A stretch of DNA of 64,000 nt from Siphonodentalium dalli (lineage: Eukaryota; Mollusca; Scaphopoda; Gadilida; Siphonodentaliidae): NCBI GenBank assembly GCA_032622095.1, contig CP136064.1, forward strand, positions 248,839,827 to 248,903,826, in the 5' to 3' direction. A program made the translations under genes and the position numbers. Positions within the stretch are counted from its first letter, which is position 1, and the number at the start of each line of letters is the position of its first letter. Positions 35,325 through 45,496 of this stretch are shown one piece after another. A model generated the notes under the pieces. The model was not told the DNA's origin and ran no database searches. It saw only the letters and a program-made list of their open reading frames with translations.

Positions 35325-35895
35325 GTATAGAAAGCAACTAATAATCTATCTTTTAGTGATGAATGTTTTCCGAGCTTTAAAAAAGTTCTGATATATGTTG
35401 TCATGCTAACAAAACCTATATTTTAAAATAACCTTTCAAATTCCACTCCGCCCTAAATTGACTTCATGTCTCACACTTTGAGCATTTACGGTGATTTCAA
35501 TAACAGTACATTTGTTGAAATATTTATCGAGAACTATGACTTCTATCGAATTTTTACTCGTATTACATGATAAATGTGAGAGCTTGACTTCAGGAGTTTA
35601 TTAACCCTTTGATGACGGGAGTCCGCTGGTTCAGCATTAAAGATCATGTGCCAGTGCATTCTCTTACATATGCGAGTCACCCACTGGCTTACAAGTTCAA
35701 TATATAAGAGAATGCATTGGCACAGGGTTTTCGCACAATTTCATGGAGCCCCCATCATGGAAGGGTTAATTACATTGTAAGTTATCTTTAAGAAATCAGG
35801 AAATTTTTCAATTTGAGTTGAACAATTATTTATTAGAATTCATCTCTATTTAGAATACATCTCTATGTTCTAATCTATGATTTTTTGTGTTCAAG
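35325..35895 (+). other. Intron 11
   Basis: 571 bp with one shortened P1 element (35605-35765); otherwise nothing recognised. Confidence 0.65.
35605..35765. mobile_element. TTAA-flanked MITE, family P1, internally deleted
   Basis: TTAA at 35601-35604 and 35766-35769, ends CCCTTTGATGACGGGAG and CATCATGGAAGGG. Only the outer parts of the two hairpins remain, joined through CCACTGGCTTACAAGTTC. Confidence 0.85.
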
Positions 35896-36444
35896 AGAAT
35901 GGCTATGATGTTGTATTGGTACTGGACTCTTCGGTTCCTGATAACATCTTCCAATGGATGGTGAAATTCGCAGAGAATTTCGCTGCAGAAGCAGACCTGA
36001 ATTCAGGGAATTACCGACTGGGTTTGCTCGTTTATAGCACAAATCAGCATATAGAATTCTACCTCGATCAACTGCATGGGAAATCCGAGCATATACATGC
36101 AATTCAGCAAACGAACTTCCACCCTGGTTATAAAAATACGGCCGAGGCCATTAACAAAGTACAAAATCACATGTTCTCTCAGCTCAACGGGGATCGGCCC
36201 GATGCTCAAAACGTCATGATCATGTTATCGGGGGAGGAGCCTAGCGCGAGCATGGTAGCTACAAAGGAGGCCGCAAGAAAATCAAAAGAAGCAGGGTCAT
36301 CACTATTCGTGGTTGGCTTCAACTCGGAAGAAACGGCTGAAATTGATAACATCGTATCTGCTCCAATAGACGATCATCGGTTCGTCGTTAAGGAGTATTC
36401 AGGCGTAAAAGAGGTGCCGCCTAAAATCTTACGACAAATGGCAG
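35896..36444 (+). CDS. VWA domain exon
   Basis: 183 residues, phase 1 (GTTCAAG/AGAATG and ATGGCAG/gtaaca). Reads ENGYDVVLVLDSSVPDNIFQ (DSSVP, last metal-site Ser lost), LGLLVYSTNQHIEFYL, YKNTAEAI (Thr kept), NGDRPDAQNVMIMLSGEEPS (TDG Asp replaced by Ser), LFVVGFNSEETAEIDNIVSA. No Cys. Base use is more GC-rich than in the surrounding introns. Sister of the 26914 exon. The open frame beyond 36444 to 36500 is intron. Confidence 0.93.
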
Positions 36445-38044
36445 GTAACACTGATGGTTGTTGTTTCTCGGCATGGGCACCTGAGACAATCTGCTGCTAG
36501 ATGGCTTGACAGACCATTAGACTGTGCCACCCTCGGAATGAATCGGCTCGATCGTTGCTCTTCTGTGAATACGAATCGTAGCTCTCTTTTTTTTTGTTGG
36601 TTCACAGGTGATGCGAGATTAGTTCTCAAAGCTGCAGACAAAATGCTCAACAAAATCACATCAACAAAAAACAAAAAAAATTGAACTTTTATGAAAATTT
36701 TTTTTTTTTTTTTTATTTAGGAATATCTTTTATACATTTTGTCTTCAGCTCCCTTATTTATTAGTCATATATCAAATATTGATATGCCATTGCAACATCC
36801 TACATTTGAAATTTGTTTTAATAGCTATCACTTCTCCACAAAATGGTCTTATTTTGACCAGAATTATTGGGTTTATTCGCCCAATTTTAAATCAAAATGA
36901 TGTTGCTTTTTCGTTATTATCAGTATTTGATCATTCTGCTTTTCAGTAGATCACTATCACTCTCATTCAATATCTTTCATTTAGCTTTATATAGAGAATG
37001 AAACAGGTTTCTTTTGCACGTCTTCTCCTTCACTCTCATTTCTTTATAATTGATATGGACTCTCTGTAGCTATGAATGATACTTATCTTCATATTCAATC
37101 TTGTCACTTTCAGGAATACTCACAATATTTTTGTGAACAACAAGGTATAAATTACCTAAAGTGTAATATTTGTTAAGGATGAAAATAACTCATTTTGTCA
37201 ATTGTTGGTGTTTAACTTTATTGTCACTTTAACTGTTCTCTGGATGATATATTTTACTTCTCATCTTTTGGCTATGTTCATATACTCACAAATTTGCCAG
37301 GCATTCTTTTGCAGGTATTTTGCTATAGAAAGCTACAATGCGCCAGAATTCAAATTTAAAAATGCTCATAAAATGCATCTATACGACATCTAACTATACA
37401 TTAGAAGTAAAAACAATGTAGTTCCACTAGTACCGATGCTATCGAAATTTGCCTGTAAATAGCATGCAATATTATCTCATAAGAATGAATCATACAGATA
37501 TTTTAAGGCAATGTGTTAGTAACACCGTTACATGTGGAACTTACAGACAATTTACTTCTCATGTCGTTAGCTTTGGTAAATATGCATTTTAAACGCATGT
37601 TTCCTTTCATATTCTGGCATCATAGGGGTTTCTATGAGGAAATGCCTGCAAAACACACCATGCAAAACAAAATATGAACATACCCTTCGTGCAAGTTTCA
37701 GCTCCTCTTGTTTCTCTAAATTGAGCTGTATTTTCAGGGTCACTCACCTTCATATCTCATAGGAATGTTCCCTTTAGCATGACCCCGAGTTTCCCTTTCA
37801 CTCAAATCTCCAAGTATTTCTCTCGAAACATTTTTATAATTCATTTGTGAATGTATTCATCTACAAACTGGAATGTTTAAAATATGTTCAAAATATTTTT
37901 ACCCCAGAAATGAGATGAAAGCGAACAAATACCGCTTGAAATGTTATGCATTGCCTGAATTTTATACAGTTGCCACAACTTTTAATCTGAAGGATGCATG
38001 GGATCCCTATTCAAAATTTGCTTCACAACCTTTTTAAAGTTGTA

Positions 38045-38365
38045 CACTAATCCAACCATTTATGGGACCATCTCCTTTTATAATCAACAGAATATATGCA
38101 ACAAATGAATGAATTTGAGCCACAGATTAGTTCAAAATACACTCATGTGCTCTATGAATGATGCAAACAGCATGGTAATTATAATGAAAATGAGTTTATG
38201 ACTCCAGTCATAAATTTATTTTCATTATAATTACCATATTGTTTGCATCGTTCATGAAGCACATGAGTGTATTTTGTACTAATCTGTGGCTCAAATTCAT
38301 TCAATTGTTGCATATATTCTGTTGAGTATAAAAGGAGATGGTCCCATAAATTGTCAGATTTAGTG
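38045..38365. mobile_element. Large foldback MITE with TA flanks
   Basis: 321 bp, ends CACTAATCC and inverse GGATTTAGTG-like (AGATTTAGTG), TA at 38043-38044 and 38366-38367. Arms of about 150 bp pair almost fully (ATGGGACCATCTCCTTTTAT and inverse; CACTCATGTGCT and inverse). Not related in sequence to family T. Confidence 0.85.
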
Positions 38366-38929
38366 TACAGTACCCCTTAAGAGCAGCACATTCTAATTCA
38401 GCCTTTAGATACCTTTTTATGTCTTATTTGATCGGTTTCAGAAAATCGTTCATGAAATAAAAAAATAGCTTGCCTCGAATCTTGATCGCGCTGTTAAATG
38501 GTCAGAGTAACTATATATATATCTAAACAAAATATTTTAATTGGAGATGAGTGTTTTGCTGTGATATCTCTCCTACATAGATATATATCAGCATGGCTTC
38601 AGAATGAGTAGAATGCTTTTTTGTGGTAAATAGTTTAGTCTGCATGCAATCACAAAAATCATTGTTTAATTGCCATATATTTTATGTTTAATGCATTCTC
38701 AACATTATTGTTTACATTGTCAAGGCAGAGAAAAGCTTAAATATCAGAATTGGGATATCTGGGATTTTACATAAGAAGAATGTTTAGCTGAAACAGGTTG
38801 TCAAATAGTCTTCATGTTAAAAAAAATGCAGTCCATGCACTCAGGGTCCCATTTTCTTAGAATATACAAAATTACCATTTCTCCTTTCTGTTATTATACC
38901 CCCATTTAAAAAAAAATTGGGAATACTGT

Positions 38930-39420
38930 TTTGCACTTGTCTGTCCATCCATGTGTCTGTATGTCCATCTGTCCGATGTCTGTTCAGGTCATAACTTGAA
39001 CAGTAGTCCTCGGATCTCATTGAAATTTTTTTCACTACTATGAGTACATTCAATAAAGGGTTCAACCATTTGGTTCGGGTTTTCCATTCTAGAGTTATTC
39101 ATTGTTGTTTATGGATGTTTGCCACTATGAGGACATTCAATGGTGTGTTCAATTGTTTTGATTAGGTTTTTCGTTCTATAGTTATTCATCCTTGTTTATC
39201 TGGAAATGTTGGCTTTTTGGGCCATCCGATATCTGTTCAGTAATGCTCGGATCTCAATGAAATTTGGTATGAATGTTCACCACTATGAGGACATTCAATT
39301 GTGTGTTCAATTGTTTTGATTAGTTTTTTCGTTCTATAGTTATTCATCTTTGTTTATATGAAAATGCTGATTTTTGGGTCCATCTGTCTGAGTATATCAG
39401 TCATAGGTTATAGGTATGCC
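38930..39420 (+). repeat. Dispersed repeat with internal tandem units
   Basis: Three loose copies of a unit containing GAAATTTGGTATG, CACTATGAGGACATTCAAT, GTTCTATAGTTATTCAT and TTTATCTGGAAATG. The same unit recurs at 50960-51420. Origin not recognised. Confidence 0.75.
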
Positions 39421-40956
39421 CACACTAGGCGGTATGCCACAAGGGGGTATGCACCGGATGACAGTCCATCTCTTGTTTTATTGACAGAAGTGTTAATAAT
39501 GGAATAACTTCTCAACTTACTGAAAAAAGCAGTCACACAGTATGTCTATATTCATTAATTAACTTCTAGCAAAGTTGTTACGTCCTGTTGAAATTTTGTC
39601 GGAAATTGTATTAGCTAACCAAAGCTTTAAGGTAGATACTATGTGTTCCAGTTGTACATATTGGAGTTTTTCTTCACCCTGTTAATGTAAAAATAAATTG
39701 CCCAAATATTATATATCCCTTCTATATCGCTTTATATTTAGAAAGATTTTTAACAACCTTATTAAAACCAGTATTAAGATATTTTTTTCAATTTTATTTA
39801 GTGCAAATTCTTTTTTCTTTTTAACATAAATGAGATCCAAATTATATTTTAAAAAATGGCGTGTTTATTTCATGGAATCAAAGAATTATATCAGAGCAGA
39901 GAAATAGTGATTCTTATCTAAATTTATGTTCTCAAATTCATATTGAGAAACACCTCTGTTAGAATTTTCATAGATTCATTATTTAGTCGAGATAAACCTG
40001 GCAACGATCTTAATATAAAGCCTGTTTTCACTATAATTTATCGTTTTAAAAGTAGTTTTAATTTTATTGTTGTAATTAATTTTTTTCATGGAATTCTAAT
40101 TGTAGTGCAATGAAAATTTAGTAAAACAGAATTCATTTGAAGAAATTGCTTGTGTGTGATTGAGATTTAATGGATGAATGTGTCACAACTTATCTTCATC
40201 TGATCTGAATCTGCACTTCTATAAACATGACACTTCTTGTTAAATATTTTCCAGTCCAATCTTATCTCCTCTGATCTGCAGTTGTCATTATTAGAGAACT
40301 TTACTCCTCTGCCATGTCAGAATTATTTTACAAATTAAGATCGTACACAATTATGTATGGAATGTGCAAAAAGTGAAATGTAGAGGACAAGTTTTTACTT
40401 TTTCTACAAATTATTATGAATTTGATAATGCATTGATTCTTGTTCATATACTCATTAACCTCTGTTAATGTTTCTGAAATATAATAATATTTCCTAACTG
40501 CCATTTTCTATGTCAGAATAATAAAATAACATTTAGTAATAGCCCATAGCCCATTTCTTTAAACTGCATGGTAAAATTCTCAACTGAATTGAAAAATCAG
40601 TTTGAGTTATGTTTTTTTTGTTGAAACAACCATATAGAACTTGAGCTTGTAGACTTACGTTTGTAACTGTATAGTTGGAAAAATGGCAATTCTTAAATCA
40701 CGGCTGCAGTGACTTTGATTTAGATCATTGTCAATTCATAAGTATCAGTAGAGTAAATATTTCATATCTTATGTGCTATGCATGAGCTTAATTTCCAAGT
40801 TACAAGTTACCTGCAAAAGTCTACAAGGTAAATCCCTATGCTAACCTTTAGCACCCACACGAGTGAACATGCTCAATCCTGCATTTTGTTTATTTATATT
40901 TAGTGTAGGCCATTAAAAATAAATACCTATGTTCTCAGGATATTACTGCTCAGTTA

Positions 40957-41170
40957 CAGTAATGCTCTAAATAATCGACTCCTTAAACACAGCAGAATTA
41001 TGGGTAAACTTTTCAGGATTTAGTCGGAAATATGGCTTGTTTAAATTCATCGGAAAGCTCTCTATGAGAGCTTTCCGATGAATGGCAACAAGCCATATTT
41101 TCGACTAAATCCTGAAAAGTTACCCATAATTCTGCTGTGGCTAAGGAGTCGATTATTTAAGGCATTACTG
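40957..41170. mobile_element. TA-flanked hairpin MITE (family T), full length
   Basis: 214 bp, TA both sides, centre CTCTC-TAT-GAGAG, ends CAGTAATGCTC and GGCATTACTG. Confidence 0.92.
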
Positions 41171-41203
41171 TATTTAATTTTTTCCAAGAATTATAGAAAG
41201 TAA

Positions 41204-41385
41204 GGGATGTATAAAATAGAGGACTACAACTCGTCCCCAGTTTGTAGCAAAATCTACAAAACGAGTAAAAGAAGTTACTGGACAGAGTCTTTGGCGAGGT
41301 CCAGGCCTAATTTAGTGGACGAGTTTTGTAAATTTTGCTAAAAACTGGGGACTAGTTGTAGATTCTATTTATTACTTGATCCAAA
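41204..41385. repeat. Inverted repeat, MITE-like
   Basis: Arms TACAACTCGTCCCCAG..CTACAAAACGAGT and ACGAGTTTTGTAA..CTGGGGACTAGTTGTAG. Target duplication not seen. Confidence 0.7.
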
Positions 41386-41839
41386 ACCTCCTTAAAACAT
41401 ACTTAAATCAATAAATTGGATGTAAAAGTAACATTGGCTTCTATAAGGCATGTCATGGCATTTCACATAACTATGCTTTGTTTGCCCACAAAGAAATAGT
41501 CCCAGATAAACAAGACTCTTTGACATATTTAATGACGTAAATTTCATGAAATAAGTTTTCAAACAATATCAATATCAGTTAGTCACTGATTCTTCTTCAT
41601 CCCTTGTCTGTATGTAAACAGACAACAAACCGGAAGTCAAAGGTCACCTTTGCACAACAATAATACATTTGCGTACACCTGGCACTATTTCATGTTATAC
41701 AATAACTGTTGTATATCATTATTATAAAATGGGTTCAGTCAATGGAATACGGGTCAGATCCTGTAATAAATAAATTTATGGAATAAAGTCTTCCAATTTT
41801 TCAAGAAATATACACAATCTATTCCTTGATTTCTGTTAA

Positions 41840-42092
41840 CTCTTTCATGACTGGAGCTTCCTGAAATTTGCGAAAACCATGTGCCAATGCATTATCTTAT
41901 ATATGCGAGTCTCCCATGGGAGCCTCGCATATATAGAGAATACATTGGTCTAACCATATTTACCCTTTACCTTATAAGCCAGTGCATTCTCTTATATATG
42001 CGAGGTTCCTTATGGGAGACTCACATATATAAGAGAATGCACTGGCACATGATCTTTAATGCTGCACCAGTGAAGCTCCCATCATGAAAGGG
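41840..42092. mobile_element. TTAA-flanked MITE, family P1 (two-hairpin), reverse orientation
   Basis: TTAA at 41836-41839 and 42093-42096, ends TCTTTCATGACTGG and CATCATGAAAGGG, two cassette palindromes. Confidence 0.9.
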
Positions 42093-42125
42093 TTAACCAG
42101 TACATCTTTACAGAAATCTGTTTAA

Positions 42126-42332
42126 CCCTTTCAGTGCCAAGTCCGATTTTTGTATCAACCCATATTTCCTTGATCATTTTTCAAATTTATTGATTATAAT
42201 AATGTGATACATTGATGGAAAGAGCTCTTAGAGCTCTTTCCATCAATGTATCACATTATTATAATCAATAAATTTGAAAAATGATCAAGGAAATATGGGT
42301 TGATACAAAAATCGGACTTGGCACTGAAAGGG
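42126..42332. mobile_element. TTAA-type MITE with P3-like ends but a different palindromic core
   Basis: 207 bp, left TTAA 42122-42125, right copy decayed to TTCA. Both arms run from CCCTTTCAGTGCCAAGTCCG through TTTTTGTATCAACCCATAT, as in P3 ends. Then comes an unrelated palindrome (TTCCTTGATC..GATGGAAAGAGCTCTTA and inverse) in place of the shared cassette. Arms pair almost perfectly for about 100 bp. Confidence 0.92.
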
Positions 42333-42380
42333 TTCAATTTCTAATTTTGGATATATTAGAAATTGAGTTTTGTACTTTAA

Positions 42381-42620
42381 CCCTTTCATGATGGGAGCTG
42401 CGCTGGTGCAGCATTAAAGATAATGTGCCAGTGCATCCTCTTATATGTGTGAGTCTCCAACAGGGAGCCTTGGATATATAAGATAATCACTGGTGTACAA
42501 GGTCAAGGTTAATATTGTTATGCCAAAGTATTCTCTAATATATGTGAGACTTGCATATATAAGAGAATGCATTGGCACAGGGTTTTCGCAACATTTCAGG
42601 AAGCTCCTGATATGGAAGGA
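42381..42620. mobile_element. TTAA-flanked MITE, family P1, decayed
   Basis: TTAA at 42377-42380 and 42621-42624, ends CCCTTTCATGATGGGAG and GATATGGAAGGA. Two cassette hairpins, both damaged, the second lacking most of its left arm. Confidence 0.85.
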
Positions 42621-43256
42621 TTAAAAATTTCGGGATAAATTTATAAATCTCTTTGGATGAGGTGAGAGGTACCTGAGAACATAGAATTATTATCTAGTTG
42701 GCCTTGACACTATTATTGCCTTCTGTCTTGATTTCTCACACTTTATGAACCTCACTCACTCTAACTCTGAATGTTCAAAGCACTTACTCACATGTTTTCT
42801 ATATCTGACAATGTTATGGACCTCGGCTTTTGATGGTTCCATATCTGTGTTTCTGACTTGTTTTTCCTGAATTTTTCAAATCTGGTAAATCTTTTCTTTC
42901 TGGATGTTTTTCCCTCTATATGGATAACCTTTGCCTGTTCAATGTTGTGACTGACTGTATTGAGAAAATGTGCCTATTTAACCATTTTTTCTAAAAAATA
43001 ACCCTCAATTCATCTCATCAAATTCACCAAAGATTAAAGAGAACCAAGTACTATTATATAGGTTGTTAATCAGAGAACCAAGTACTATTATATAGGTTGT
43101 TAATCAGATAACATTTTCTTTATTTTCTTACCCAGGTGGAGAAAAAAAGAGATCAATTATTATATTATTCATTTTATATTTTCATTCACAGTTCTATAGA
43201 TTAATAATAGGCTGTAGAATGGTAATATAAAATGCATTTATCATTTAACTTTTCAG

Positions 43257-43295
43257 TTACTACACCTAGACCAACGAGACCACCTCGCACAGGAC
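43257..43295 (+). CDS. Mini Thr/Pro/Arg linker exon
   Basis: 13 residues, VTTPRPTRPPRTG plus a split codon, phase 1 both sides (AACTTTTCAG/TTACTA and GGAC/gtaagt). Composition matches the linkers at 33946 and 35190. Strong acceptor and donor make it a plausible microexon joining the VWA at 35896 to that at 49919, but transcript support is needed. Confidence 0.68.
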
Positions 43296-43609
43296 GTAAG
43301 TAGTGTTTTTTTTTCTCACAAACTTTGAAACTTTACTTTAGACCACACAAAGTTAATTTCCCACTTCTGAGGCCAGAAAACATGTTGAAAAGCATATGTG
43401 CGTGTGATTTTTATTTTTCATTTATGAGGTATACGTCAACGAAGCATTCTGCCTCTACTTTGGCTACTCTGGTTCTAATTTCAGTTAATCATGGCCAATA
43501 TTTCCCTACAGATGTCCGTAAAACATTCGTTGATAGGTTCTGTGTTATATATTTCATCCAAAATCACCCAGCCAAGTGTCACTGACACATTTTCAAGTCA
43601 AGTTTAAGC

Positions 43610-44250
43610 TGTTGCCAGGGTTGGCATCCATCGTCGGTCTGTCCATCAACAATTTCCATTAGCACACCCTACAGGTCACATCTGTCATCCGATCAATACA
43701 AAACTTCATATGGATCTTCGAGGTGACCTCTAGATGGGGTCATCAATATTTTCCGAAATTCGTTAAAAAAACATGGCCACCAGCAGCCATCTTGGATTTC
43801 AAATTTGAATCCATCGGCACAGCCTTATTATTGGAGAATTGTTTTGAAAATTCTTGATTGGAGCTGTCAAATTAAAAAAAATTCGATTCAAAACATGGTC
43901 GTCTGCAGCCACCTTGGATATTACTCATTGTATGACTAAATCCTTTGGCACACCCTGCAGACCACATCCCTCATCCAATCATCACCAAACTTCATATGGA
44001 TCTTTTGGGTGACCACTAGATGGGAACCATCATTTTTTTCCATTGAAAAACATGGCCATCTTGGATTTGACTCTTTGTGTGTCTAAAGCCTTTGGCACAC
44101 CCAACAGATGACATCTATTGTTCGATCAGCGCTAATTAATAAACTTCACATGGTTATTCGGGATAACCAATAGATGGGCGTCATCAATCTTTTCCAAATT
44201 TCATTGAAAACTTGGTCACTGGAAGTCATCTTGGATTATACTCTTTGCAT
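43610..44250 (+). repeat. Dispersed repeat, about three loose copies of 180-bp units
   Basis: Copies share CACACCCTACAG, CATCCGATCA, AAACTTCATATGGATCTT, ATGGCCACCAGCAGCCATCT and CTTGGAT. Decayed tandem; origin unknown. Confidence 0.65.
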
Positions 44251-44261
44251 AACTAAATCCT

Positions 44262-44461
44262 TAATTAATGGTTGAACATCACAAACTTCCACTGGGGAAC
44301 TTCAATCTGATCCTAGATCTCCCATAGCAGTTGAGGCTTAAGCAGAATGAGGTTCCCAGAGGGTGAATTTGGCGACACTGTCTGGGATAGTGTCACTAAA
44401 TTCACCCTCTGGGGACCTCATTCTGCATATGACAGACACACTATTTTATATTAAGGCTTGT
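44262..44461. mobile_element. hAT-like MITE (family H), 5' truncated
   Basis: Starts in the spacer of the long form (TCTCCCATAGCAGTTGAGG) and continues through one hairpin to an almost complete right end (CTATTTTATATTAAGGCTTG). Confidence 0.8.
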
Positions 44462-44826
44462 TTATTTGCATCTAATCTAAATTATAATGAAAGTTTTTCC
44501 TCTCTCCAGAATGCAAATTCACTGATTGCTCTAGAGAGGCTAACTTTTGTTTTTACGGGAAGTTTTCATCTCACTGGAAGTTGTCTGGAGTGGCTAACTT
44601 TTGATTTCACGGCAATTTATTGTTGATAGGTGAAAAAAATTTAATGGAAACTGTGCCATAGCTATGCACATGCATTATTAACATCATCAGTGTAGTTTTG
44701 CACAATAAAATGCAGTCATTATACTCTATATTTATATATATATATAGACTGCATGCTCATTGTAGAACATGCATTTCATGCCTGCTGTCTGCTTACTTAT
44801 ATGTTATCTGTACATACCTACGATTT

Positions 44827-44876
44827 AACCCTTTCATGATGGGAGCTGTGCAAGTGCAGCATTAAAAATCCTGCAA
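44827..44876. mobile_element. P1 element fragment (left end only)
   Basis: TTAACCCTTTCATGATGGGA through GCAGCATTAAAAATCCTG, then unrelated sequence. Confidence 0.75.
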
Positions 44877-45000
44877 CTAATTTAAAATTAATTTTTATGA
44901 GATTTTGAGATGCTGGGTGACTTTTTGCACATTTTGGAGATCCTAGGTGTCTTTGCTTGCAACAATGCGACTATGACCTATTCAGCATTAATAGCAGGGA

Positions 45001-45320
45001 CTATCCATTAATATCATGGGCTATCCATTAATATCATGGGCTATCCATTAATATCATGGGCTATCCATTAATAGCAGGGGCTATCCATTAATAACAGGCT
45101 ATCCATTAATAGCAGGGGCTATCCATTAATAACAGGGGCTATCCATTAATAGCAGGGGCTATCCATTAATAACAGGGGCTATCCATTAATATCAGGGGCT
45201 ATCCATTAATATCAGGGGATATCCATTAATATCAGGGGCTATCCATTAATATCAGGGGATATCCATTAATAGCAGGGGATATCCATTAATAGCAGGGGAT
45301 ATCCATTAATAGCAGGGGCT
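45001..45320 (+). repeat. 20-bp minisatellite, about 16 copies
   Basis: Unit CTATCCATTAATAKCAGGGG. Early copies have TCATGGG, later ones AGCAGGGG or ATCAGGGG; one copy is 18 bp. Block-wise spread of variants shows recent amplification. Confidence 0.95.
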
Positions 45321-45496
45321 TTTAAAATTAACGTCCATGAATATACATCCATCTGTTCATCCCAGATGATTCAAGATGACATCTTGAGTAATAATTGATG
45401 AAATAAAATATTTGGCATATGATCTTATTGTTTAGGGACACAGGTCAAGTTTGGAAATGAGCTGATTTCAAATTAGAGTCACTATAACAGTTAACT

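Larger units (their letters stand above)
36445..43256 (+). other. Intron 12
   Basis: 6.8 kb, AT-rich. Holds a T run (about 36697-36716), a foldback at 38045-38365, dispersed repeats at 38930-39420, a T element at 40957, an inverted repeat at 41204, three TTAA elements (41840, 42126, 42381) and a perfect 34-bp tandem duplication at about 43039-43106. 36720-38040 and 39480-40950 show nothing I recognise. Confidence 0.7.

Noticed and set aside
36445-36684. Small open frames on both strands directly after the 35896 VWA exon
   Set aside because: They lie past the phase 1 donor, have no VWA or linker features and no acceptor.
43325-44626. Frames of 86 and 87 codons in intron 13
   Set aside because: The second overlaps a hAT-like element; the first has neither splice fit nor composition like the linkers.
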